The position numbers were made by a program, and so were the translations under genes. Source: an uncultured Microcoleaceae cyanobacterium (GTDB lineage Bacteria; Cyanobacteriota; Cyanobacteriia; Cyanobacteriales; Microcoleaceae). From it: 5,944 nt of DNA. The notes beneath the pieces were generated by a model, which did no database searches, had not been told where the DNA came from, and worked only from the letters and a program-made list of their open reading frames with translations. Shown here piece after piece: positions 1-4,653 of this stretch. How positions within the stretch are numbered: position 1 is the stretch's first letter; each line of letters opens with the position of its first letter. Location: positions 1 to 5,944 of the forward strand of contig CALKCV010000493.1 of NCBI GenBank assembly GCA_938083405.1, given 5' to 3'.

Positions 1-12
1 TCGTTTGTTTGT

Positions 13-66
13 AAAACCCCAACAACCTCATTTTTACGATTATGTAGGATGAGGTGCGGGGGTTTT
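13..66 (-). terminator. Probable terminator hairpin downstream of psbL
   Basis: AAAACCCC at 13-20 pairs with GGGGTTTT at 59-66. ACCTCAT at 25-31 pairs with ATGAGGT at 49-55. The two stems are separated by a small asymmetric internal loop (21-24 against 56-58), and the apical loop is 32-48. Read on the minus strand the structure begins 28 nt after the psbL stop and ends in GGGGTTTT, so it can act as an intrinsic terminator. The A/T ends make it symmetrical, so it could also stop plus-strand transcription. No long T run lies beyond the stem on the minus strand, so an attenuator or a dispersed palindromic repeat is also possible. Confidence 0.6.
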
Positions 67-93
67 TCAAAATTCTATGCTATTGCTTTCCAA

Positions 94-219
94 TTAGTTG
101 AAGAAATAACTAGAAAACAGGATACCGAGAACGAAAATCAAGAGCAGACCTAAATAGAGTGAAGTCCGGTTCAACTCTACTGGTTGCTTACTAGGGTTGT
201 CACTACGATCTAATGGCAT
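94..219 (-). CDS. psbL: Photosystem II protein PsbL
   Basis: This 41-residue protein was translated directly from the minus strand. PsbL is a small single-pass thylakoid subunit at the PSII monomer-monomer interface; it supports dimer stability and electron flow at the QA side. After a polar N-terminus comes the family core KQPVELNRTSLYLG (residues 11-24), then a membrane helix at about 21-39 and the terminal SSYFFN. The usual length is about 39 residues, so the N-terminus (MPLDRSDNPS) is about two residues longer; no alternative start exists inside it. The start lies 12 nt after the psbF stop in the same frame. A TAGGAG ribosome site overlaps that stop codon, which suggests coupled translation. 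The gene is last before the hairpin at 13-66; psbJ does not follow in the available bases. Confidence 0.96.
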   Translation of the reverse strand: MPLDRSDNPSKQPVELNRTSLYLGLLLIFVLGILFSSYFFN

Positions 220-231
220 TTGATTCTGCTC

Positions 232-366
232 CTATCTTTGAATAAATTGCATTGCTGCGATCGCGCCTAAAAAGAAAACTGTCGGCACTGCTAAGGTATG
301 AACTGCAAGCCATCTTACTGTAAAAATAGGATAGGTAATAGGCTCGCTAGGGTTACGCCCGGTCAT
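232..366 (-). CDS. psbF: Cytochrome b559 beta subunit PsbF
   Basis: This 44-residue protein is the smaller subunit of cytochrome b559, the haem protein of the PSII core. Cytochrome b559 is needed to assemble the D2 module and takes part in protective secondary electron transfer. The N-terminus (MTGRNPSEPITYPIFTVRW) is stromal/cytoplasmic. It is followed by His23, the expected axial haem ligand, in the family context RWLAVHTLAVP, and one membrane helix at about 19-40 ending in AMQFIQR. Length and sequence are typical. The ATG at 364-366 lies 22 nt beyond the psbE stop, with AGGAG in AGGAGCT (minus-strand complement of 374-380) about 9 nt upstream. psbE, psbF and psbL are co-directional and closely packed, as expected for one transcript. 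A full HIP1 site lies inside the coding sequence at 257-264. Confidence 0.98.
   Translation of the reverse strand: MTGRNPSEPITYPIFTVRWLAVHTLAVPTVFFLGAIAAMQFIQR
257..264. repeat. HIP1 palindrome
   Basis: GCGATCGC, the highly iterated palindrome of many cyanobacterial genomes, here inside psbF and read as part of its GAIAA codons. Its function is not settled; it mainly marks the genome as cyanobacterial. Confidence 0.85.
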
Positions 367-388
367 TATTTCAAGCTCCTTTTTTTAA

Positions 389-637
389 TTACTTGATGAA
401 CTCTTCAATTTGCTTTTTAGATTCAAAGCGGTCTGAAACGATCGGTAACTCTTGACGTTCTTGAGTAAAATACTCGTTAGGCCGAGGGGTTCCGAAAGCA
501 TCGTAAGCTAGGCCTGTACTTACAAATAACCAGCCTGCAATAAATAACATGGGAATGGTGATACTATGAATCACCCAATAACGAACGCTTGTAATAATGT
601 CTCCAAACGGACGTTCGCCTGTACTGCCACCAGCCAT
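389..637 (-). CDS. psbE: Cytochrome b559 alpha subunit PsbE
   Basis: This 82-residue protein is the larger cytochrome b559 subunit. It pairs with PsbF to bind one haem across the thylakoid membrane and nucleates the D2-side assembly intermediate of PSII. The N-terminal segment (MAGGSTGERPFGDIITSVRYW) precedes His24, the expected axial haem ligand in the context WVIHSITIP. One membrane helix spans about 21-43 (to STGLAYD). The lumenal tail has the usual GTPRPNEYFTQERQELPIV block and ends in EEFIK. Length is normal for the family. The start is supported by a strong AGGAGG (complement of 644-649) 6 nt before the ATG. It is the first gene of psbEFL and is separated from ycf48 by 217 nt that hold a stem-loop and an inverted repeat, so it probably has its own promoter. 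Confidence 0.98.
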   Translation of the reverse strand: MAGGSTGERPFGDIITSVRYWVIHSITIPMLFIAGWLFVSTGLAYDAFGTPRPNEYFTQERQELPIVSDRFESKKQIEEFIK

Positions 638-681
638 TTTTTTCCTCCTACAAACAACTAAACAACTAATCTTTGTTTTTA

Positions 682-704
682 GGGTAGGAAGCGTTCTTCC
701 ACCC
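682..704. promoter_or_regulatory. Stem-loop in the psbE leader
   Basis: GGGT (682-685) and GGAAG (687-691) pair with CTTCC (696-700) and ACCC (701-704). This gives a 9-bp stem with one bulged base and a 4-nt loop. It lies about 32 nt upstream of the psbE ribosome site, probably in the 5' untranslated region. On the plus strand it is followed by TTTTTA, the layout of an intrinsic terminator for antisense transcription. On the psbE strand it is followed by an A-rich stretch and would be a leader structure. The pairing is seen; the role is inferred. Confidence 0.5.
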
Positions 705-726
705 TTTTTATTGCTTTTGTGTCTTT

Positions 727-748
727 GCTAGATTTTAACATATCTAGC
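727..748 (-). promoter_or_regulatory. Inverted repeat over a candidate psbE -10 element
   Basis: GCTAGAT (727-733) and ATCTAGC (742-748) form a perfect 7-bp inverted repeat with an 8-bp spacer. On the minus strand the spacer and right arm include TGTTAAAAT, an extended -10-like motif (TG-N-TAAAAT). No convincing -35 lies 16-18 bp upstream. Transcription from here would give a leader of roughly 90 nt before psbE. The site may be a promoter with an overlapping operator; no particular regulator is suggested. Confidence 0.35.
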
Positions 749-854
749 CGTTTTTTAAGCGACTCAAAATCTAATAAATTTCGCCTTTACTAACTTTATA
801 AGCAATATTACTCAGTTGCTTTAGGGTTAAGTGTGGAGGCGAACGCGGACGGTC

Positions 855-1880
855 TCAAGCTTGAGCTTCTTCTGACTCTGGGGTACTATTATATTTCAAT
901 AAAGTCCCATTTTGACCGAGAATAAAACCTTTTTCTTGGTTAATGAAGACAACCTTGTAAAAATTTGCAGGAACGTTCTCAACTTCCTGGTCTTTTTCCC
1001 AAGTTTCTCCACCATCTACACTACGCAGCAAATTCCCACTACCGCCAGAGACCCATATTTCTTCTGGTGTGCGATAAGCTAAATCCAAGAAACCCCAACT
1101 TGTAGAATACTCGGGGGTTATTGGTTCTTCCCACTCTTCGGAAGAATCTCGATTGCTAAAGCGAAGTTGCCCGCCACGAGCTAGCATCCACAGACGGCCA
1201 TCTTCTGTAAATCCCATATTTTCCAGACGGCGGGAATTTTCCCGGTTATGACCTACCCAGGCTTTTTGTCCGGGTTCCCAAGTAGAATAGAAATTACCTT
1301 TGGCCGAAACCGCAACATATTTACCATCCCGAGAGCGAGAGATATTGCGTACTACTCCCAAGGCATCTTCTACCTGGGCCTTCCAATGTTGCCCTCCATC
1401 CTGGGTCTGATAGATTGCCCCAATGTCTGTTGTCATCTCGGCTGAATTCGAGTCCAAGGCGACTATTGTATTGGGGGCACCTGGCAATTTGGAGCTTAAG
1501 GGAACGCGCGTCCAGGATTCTCCTTCGTCATCGGTATGTAATAGGATAGAGGGCTCTCCAACTATCCATCCTTCGCTACCATAAAAACTTACCGATGTCA
1601 AGCGACTTTTTTTACTCTCGCCCAGTTCTATAGTTTTGGGTTCCCACATTTCCCCTCCATCTGTAGTTTCTAGGAGGGTGGCATTACTGCCGACAACCCA
1701 ACCATGTTCGGGGTTGTCGGTAAATGCTATGTCGAACAGCTTTTCTTGGGTGGGCACTGGTATTACCTGCCAAGGGTTGTAGCTTATCGACGGTAAATAG
1801 GCATTTTTGCAACCTGCAAACAGCAGGACTGCTGCCAATAAAATTAAAATTCTTTTCCCAATTCTTAAAATCGATTGCAT
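855..1880 (-). CDS. ycf48: Photosystem II assembly factor Ycf48 (HCF136-like lipoprotein)
   Basis: This 341-residue protein is the Ycf48/HCF136 seven-bladed propeller. It binds newly made D1 on the lumenal side and helps form the D1/D2 reaction-centre complex and repair PSII. The N-terminus is a lipoprotein signal: basic residues (RIGKR), a hydrophobic run at 11-22, and AGC with lipidated Cys24. The propeller shows Asp-box (BNR) motifs at about 72-79 (TTDGGEMW), 115-123, 158-166 and 287-294 (SVDGGETW). The basic stretch HNRENSRRLENMGF near 211-224 fits the conserved arginine patch of the family. Length is typical. The ATG lies 34 nt after rubA, with GAGAAG just upstream. The order rubA-ycf48-psbEFL is conserved in cyanobacteria and groups assembly factors with early PSII subunits. 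The acidic C-terminal tail (residues 332-341) is probably disordered. Confidence 0.96.
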   Translation of the reverse strand: MQSILRIGKRILILLAAVLLFAGCKNAYLPSISYNPWQVIPVPTQEKLFDIAFTDNPEHGWVVGSNATLLETTDGGEMWEPKTIELGESKKSRLTSVSFYGSEGWIVGEPSILLHTDDEGESWTRVPLSSKLPGAPNTIVALDSNSAEMTTDIGAIYQTQDGGQHWKAQVEDALGVVRNISRSRDGKYVAVSAKGNFYSTWEPGQKAWVGHNRENSRRLENMGFTEDGRLWMLARGGQLRFSNRDSSEEWEEPITPEYSTSWGFLDLAYRTPEEIWVSGGSGNLLRSVDGGETWEKDQEVENVPANFYKVVFINQEKGFILGQNGTLLKYNSTPESEEAQA

Positions 1881-1914
1881 TAACTTCTCTGGGGTAATAG
1901 GCCTGCTGGCCTTT

Positions 1915-2250
1915 TCAATGTAAACCGTATAAGCCGATCAAAAACAGAAAGCCCAAGCCCAATGCGGCAAAGATTAGTAGGTTTTTTTGGCTTGGTGTCA
2001 GAGTATTAACACCGAGGCCGTAACCCAGATTTTCCTCGAATCCAGATGGGCCCTCTACGGGGCCGACGTTTTGAAATTGACCTTTTGAAGCTCCACATAC
2101 GGGACAGCGCCACTTGGGCGCTAATTCTTCAAAGGCTGTTCCCGGGGCAATATTTCCCTGAGAACTACCTTTTTTGGGTTCGTAAACGTAGCCACAGGTT
2201 CGGCATTCGTACCGATCCAGCGTTTCGGCTTCAGTGGCTCGATCGCTCAT
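1915..2250 (-). CDS. rubA: Membrane-anchored photosynthetic rubredoxin RubA
   Basis: This 111-residue protein has an N-terminal rubredoxin domain and a C-terminal membrane anchor. The domain carries two knuckles, CRTCG (Cys16, Cys19) and CPVCG (Cys49, Cys52), which bind one iron atom. The aromatic and glycine pattern (YECRTCGYVYEP, WRCPVCGASKGQF) is typical. A linker at about 62-88 leads to a single membrane helix at about 90-109. Photosynthesis-specific RubA (RBD1 in algae and plants) is known to be needed for early PSII reaction-centre assembly and has also been linked to photosystem I biogenesis. It is the first gene of the minus-strand cluster and lies 34 nt before ycf48. An in-frame stop six codons upstream leaves this ATG as the only start before the domain, yet no clear ribosome-binding site precedes it. 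Confidence 0.96.
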   Translation of the reverse strand: MSDRATEAETLDRYECRTCGYVYEPKKGSSQGNIAPGTAFEELAPKWRCPVCGASKGQFQNVGPVEGPSGFEENLGYGLGVNTLTPSQKNLLIFAALGLGFLFLIGLYGLH

Positions 2251-2294
2251 AGTTTTTAACCAATTTTAGGGCCATCATGAGAATTTCTTTAATT

Positions 2295-2324
2295 ATTATT
2301 ACAGAATATGTTGCGATAGGTAAA
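2295..2324 (-). promoter_or_regulatory. Candidate rubA promoter
   Basis: On the minus strand, TTTACC (complement of 2319-2324) and AATAAT (complement of 2295-2300) are separated by 18 bp. They match the sigma-70-type consensus at 4 of 6 and 5 of 6 positions. Transcription would begin near 2288, leaving a leader of about 38 nt before rubA. The surrounding DNA is AT-rich, so chance matches are easy. Confidence 0.4.
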
Positions 2325-2494
2325 GCGATCTTAATTTTTAGCTGAGAAAACTTAATTTTTTTTGATGGCCTTTCTACCAATTTATTAAAATTAGGCTTCG
2401 GTGCAACTTTCTGGGAAATCACAACGGTTTCTCAATATGGGTCTTCAAGTGTTATTTTCGTTCGCGGACGGGGCCTCCTAGCTGGGAATTCGAG

Positions 2495-2502
2495 GCGATC
2501 GC
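2495..2502. repeat. HIP1 palindrome
   Basis: GCGATCGC in the rubA-ndhC intergenic region, embedded in a short GC-rich island that stands out from the AT-rich DNA around it. Confidence 0.85.
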
Positions 2503-2524
2503 CCCATCCCACTTATCCCCAAAC

Positions 2525-2545
2525 CTAAAATCTAAAATCTAAAAT
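2525..2545. repeat. Heptamer tandem repeat, CTAAAAT x3
   Basis: Three perfect contiguous copies of CTAAAAT occupy 2525-2531, 2532-2538 and 2539-2545, about 80 bp upstream of ndhC. Short tandem heptamers of this kind (STRR elements) are known in filamentous cyanobacteria. They vary in copy number between strains and have no agreed function. Confidence 0.8.
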
Positions 2546-2624
2546 TTATCGCTGTGAGTAGAATTATGTAAAAATCTTAATGTCTTGCCAAAAAGAAGAT
2601 GTTACCCAAAATTCTTAATTTATT

Positions 2625-2987
2625 GTGTTTGTCCTAAACGGCTACGAATACTTTCTAGGCTTTCTAATAATTTCTAGCCTAGTACCAATCCTCGCTCTCA
2701 CCGCGTCCAAGGTCCTACGACCCAAAACTCGCGGCCCGGAGAGACGAACCACCTACGAATCAGGGGTAGAACCCATTGGTGGAGCTTGGATCCAGTTCAA
2801 TATCCGCTACTATATGTTCGCCCTGGTCTTCGTTATCTTTGATGTGGAGACGGTGTTTCTCTATCCTTGGGCAGTAGCATTCCACACACTGGGACTGCTA
2901 GCTTTCATAGAAGCCCTGATTTTTATCGCAATCCTAACGATCGCTTTAGTTTATGCCTGGCGCAAAGGAGCTTTGGAATGGTCTTAA
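2625..2987 (+). CDS. ndhC: NAD(P)H-quinone oxidoreductase subunit 3 NdhC
   Basis: This 120-residue membrane subunit of thylakoid NDH-1 is homologous to ND3/NuoA of complex I. It lies where the membrane arm meets the quinone-binding module. Three helices are visible at about 10-31, 60-84 and 91-112. The loop after helix 1 carries YESGVEPIGGAW (44-55), with Ser where mitochondrial ND3 has its conserved Cys; Ser is the form I recall from chloroplast NdhC. Helix 2 has the signature FDVETVFLYPWA (72-83), with the acidic Asp73 and Glu75. The start is GTG; an in-frame TAA nine bases upstream rules out a longer form. No clear ribosome-binding site precedes it. It is first in the ndhC-ndhK-ndhJ order also kept in chloroplast genomes, and its last 10 nt overlap ndhK. 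Confidence 0.96.
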   Translation: MFVLNGYEYFLGFLIISSLVPILALTASKVLRPKTRGPERRTTYESGVEPIGGAWIQFNIRYYMFALVFVIFDVETVFLYPWAVAFHTLGLLAFIEALIFIAILTIALVYAWRKGALEWS

Positions 2988-3712
2988 CATCAGACAAAAA
3001 CCAAAAACCACAAATCATTAATCCCATAAGTAACGGGCCCCAAGTTACTCAAGAACTCTCAGAAAACGTCGTTCTAACGACAGTTGACGACCTCTATAAT
3101 TGGGCCCGTCTGTCAAGCCTGTGGCCCCTACTCTATGGGACTGCTTGCTGCTTTATCGAGTTTGCCGCGTTGATCGGTTCTAGGTTTGACTTCGATCGCT
3201 TTGGCCTAGTGCCGCGTTCGAGTCCCAGACAAGCGGACCTGCTAATTACGGCAGGGACAATTACGATGAAATATGCCCCTACTTTGGTGCGCCTGTACGA
3301 GCAAATGCCCGAACCTAAGTACGTCATTGCCATGGGAGCATGCACTATTACTGGGGGGATGTTCAGCGTGGACTCGCCTACAGCAGTGCGCGGAGTCGAT
3401 AAACTAATTCCGGTGGATGTTTATATTCCGGGTTGCCCTCCCCGTCCAGAAGCAATTATTGATGCAGTTATTAAGTTGCGCAAGAAAATTGCTAACGATT
3501 CTTTGCAAGAGAGGGCCAAGCTGCAGCAAGTACATCGCTATTACAGCGTTGGCCATAAAATGAAAGCAGTAGAACCAATTTTGAGTGGTAAGTATTTACA
3601 GACAGCAGAACGTCAAGCTCCAACTAAGGAACTCGCCGAAGCGATAGGAATGCCAGTACCACCAGCACTGCAAGCTTCACAAACACAGAAAGAGGAGGTA
3701 AACCGTGCCTGA
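2978..3712 (+). CDS. ndhK: NAD(P)H-quinone oxidoreductase subunit K NdhK
   Basis: This 244-residue protein is homologous to PSST/NuoB. It holds iron-sulfur cluster N2, the last centre before plastoquinone, in the connecting module of NDH-1. The four expected cluster ligands are visible: adjacent Cys57-Cys58 in YGTACCFIEFA, Cys122 in AMGACTITGG, and Cys153 in YIPGCPPRPEA. The frame is open from 2867, but that 5' part is only ndhC read out of frame. The true start is the ATG at 2978, because AAAGGAG at 2964-2970 lies 7 nt upstream and the protein then begins MVLTSDKNQ. The C-terminal 60 or so residues after the N2 domain are Gln/Ala/Pro-rich and probably flexible. It overlaps ndhC by 10 nt and ndhJ by 8 nt, which implies coupled translation. 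Confidence 0.97.
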   Translation: MVLTSDKNQKPQIINPISNGPQVTQELSENVVLTTVDDLYNWARLSSLWPLLYGTACCFIEFAALIGSRFDFDRFGLVPRSSPRQADLLITAGTITMKYAPTLVRLYEQMPEPKYVIAMGACTITGGMFSVDSPTAVRGVDKLIPVDVYIPGCPPRPEAIIDAVIKLRKKIANDSLQERAKLQQVHRYYSVGHKMKAVEPILSGKYLQTAERQAPTKELAEAIGMPVPPALQASQTQKEEVNRA

Positions 3713-4211
3713 AGAATCAGAAGGCCAAATAGTAGAACCGGGTAAAGTGTCCCAGTGGTTGACGGAAAATGGGTTTGAACACGAATTTTTGGCTCCCGAC
3801 CATCTGGGCGTAGAGATAATTAAAGTCGATCGCTCGGTATTGATGCCCATAGCTACCGCTCTATATGCTTATGGGTTTAATTGCCTTCAGTGTCAGTGCG
3901 CTTACGATGCTGGCCCTGGAGAAGATTTGGTCAGCATGTACCACTTAATTAAGATTGATGATGATGTCGCGAGCCCGGAAGAAATTCGCGTCAAGGTGTT
4001 TGTGCCCAGAGACGATCCTAAAGTGCCTTCGGTGTACTGGGTCTGGAAGAGTGCGGATTTCCAAGAGCGGGAATCTTACGATATGTACGGCATCGTTTAC
4101 GAGGGACATCCAAATCTAAAACGGATTTTGATGCCGGAAGATTGGGTAGGCTGGCCTCTGCGTAAGGATTATATCTCCCCCGAGTTCTACGAGCTTCAGG
4201 ATGCCTATTAA
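3705..4211 (+). CDS. ndhJ: NAD(P)H-quinone oxidoreductase subunit J NdhJ
   Basis: This 168-residue protein is homologous to the 30-kDa/NuoC subunit. It belongs to the hydrophilic connecting arm of NDH-1 with NdhH, NdhI and NdhK. The complex I 30-kDa signature is seen at about 121-156: ERESYDMYGI, then GHPNLKRILMPEDW and GWPLRKDY. The C-terminus ends ISPEFYELQDAY, as usual. The start is GTG at 3705, behind a strong AGAGGAGGT (3691-3699) with 5-nt spacing, and it overlaps the ndhK stop by 8 nt. Near the N-terminal third is CLQCQC (Cys60, Cys63, Cys65). From memory the first of these is often Tyr in relatives, so Cys60 may be an extra cysteine; no cluster is expected in this subunit. It is the last gene of the operon, with terminator structures downstream. 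Confidence 0.97.
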   Translation: MPEESEGQIVEPGKVSQWLTENGFEHEFLAPDHLGVEIIKVDRSVLMPIATALYAYGFNCLQCQCAYDAGPGEDLVSMYHLIKIDDDVASPEEIRVKVFVPRDDPKVPSVYWVWKSADFQERESYDMYGIVYEGHPNLKRILMPEDWVGWPLRKDYISPEFYELQDAY

Positions 4212-4221
4212 TCCTGCTTAA

Positions 4222-4256
4222 TACTCAGACTAAAAAAAAGACAGTCTTTTTGAGTA
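4222..4256 (+). terminator. Hairpin just downstream of ndhJ
   Basis: TACTCA (4222-4227) pairs with TGAGTA (4251-4256). Alternatively, or with slippage, AAAAAGA (4235-4241) pairs with TCTTTTT (4245-4251) around a 3-nt loop. It starts 10 nt after the ndhJ stop. The stem is AT-rich and no T run follows it. It is therefore probably an mRNA 3'-end stabiliser or a weak terminator ahead of the stronger one at 4362. Confidence 0.4.
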
Positions 4257-4361
4257 CTCGTAGCTCGCGAAGGAAAAAAATAGGACGGGAGAACTTTCCC
4301 GATCGGCAGATATTCCGAGAACCAGGAACCAGTAGGCGATAGCGATCGTCCTAAACTCGAC

Positions 4362-4408
4362 AGCGCCCCCCGATTAAAGGAATGGAAAAGGGGGCGCTAA
4401 ATTTTATT
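4362..4408 (+). terminator. Intrinsic terminator of the ndhCKJ operon
   Basis: AGCGCCCCC (4362-4370) pairs perfectly with GGGGGCGCT (4390-4398). This is a 9-bp, very GC-rich stem with a 19-nt loop, followed by AAATTTTATT. It lies about 150 nt after ndhJ and about 60 nt before the next promoter. The long loop and interrupted T tract are not ideal, but the stem is the strongest in the window. Confidence 0.7.
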
Positions 4409-4470
4409 GGTGACTTTTAAGAAAAAAGGCCAAATTGTCCGTGCAGTCCAAAAAAGATTTTGCGGTTTAA

Positions 4471-4500
4471 TTGTCACTTTTAGGATAAAGCTGATATAAT
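4471..4500 (+). promoter_or_regulatory. Sigma-70-type promoter of the SdrD-like gene
   Basis: TTGTCA (4471-4476) and TATAAT (4495-4500) are separated by 18 bp. They match the consensus at 5 of 6 and 6 of 6 positions, so this is the best promoter in the window. Transcription would start near 4507, giving a leader of about 147 nt. An imperfect direct repeat (4410-4421 and 4473-4484) overlaps the -35 region and could be an operator. Confidence 0.7.
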
Positions 4501-4522
4501 CCCAATCGTCAATGCTTTAATG

Positions 4523-4530
4523 GCGATCGC
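4523..4530. repeat. HIP1 palindrome
   Basis: GCGATCGC within the 12-bp perfect palindrome TGGCGATCGCCA (4521-4532). It lies about 15-25 nt into the predicted leader of the SdrD-like transcript. Confidence 0.85.
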
Positions 4531-4653
4531 CATATTTAAAAGCCATAACAGACATATTCGGTGTGTCAGTATTATTTAGTGGCGGTTTCCGGTTAAGACC
4601 AAAACAAAATCGCTTTTACATTTAAAAAAATTTACGGTGGAGGAGTTAGTAAA

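Larger units (their letters stand above)
2251..2624. other. Divergent intergenic region between rubA and ndhC
   Basis: This 374-bp AT-rich region separates the PSII assembly cluster (leftward) from the ndh operon (rightward). It holds a probable rubA promoter at 2295-2324, a HIP1 site at 2495-2502 and three heptamer repeats at 2525-2545. No convincing ndhC promoter could be picked out: -10-like TAGAAT (2559-2564) and TAAAAA (2569-2574) lack good -35 partners. A minus-strand open frame across 2231-2422 overlaps rubA and resembles no known protein, so it is not called a gene. No RNA gene was recognised. Confidence 0.7.
4212..4653. other. Intergenic region between ndhJ and the SdrD-like gene
   Basis: This 442-bp region has no supported gene on either strand. 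From left to right it contains a small hairpin (4222-4256), a strong GC-rich terminator (4362-4408), a sigma-70-type promoter (4471-4500), and a leader of about 145 nt with a HIP1 palindrome and a possible small hairpin at 4551-4567. The middle stretch 4257-4361 shows only a weak 5-bp stem at 4286-4301. The two transcription units therefore look insulated from each other. Confidence 0.75.

Noticed and set aside
1248..1445. A 65-residue plus-strand open frame inside ycf48
   Set aside because: It lies wholly antisense to a well-supported gene and has no ribosome site or recognisable sequence.
2231..2422. A 63-residue minus-strand open frame overlapping the 5' end of rubA
   Set aside because: It overlaps a certain gene in another frame, is Lys/Ile-rich as expected from AT-rich DNA, lacks a ribosome site and resembles no family I know.
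2867..2977. A longer ndhK with 37 extra N-terminal residues
   Set aside because: The extension is ndhC read out of frame. The ATG at 2978 has a well-placed AAAGGAG and gives the usual NdhK length.
4286..4301. Stem CGGGA/TCCCG as a second terminator after ndhJ
   Set aside because: It has only 5 bp and no T run follows it; the structure at 4362 is far better.
4551..4567. Small hairpin GACATA-TTCGG-TGTGTC in the SdrD-like leader, as a possible riboswitch or RNA element
   Set aside because: Only six pairs including a G-U, with no larger conserved architecture visible; it could easily arise by chance.
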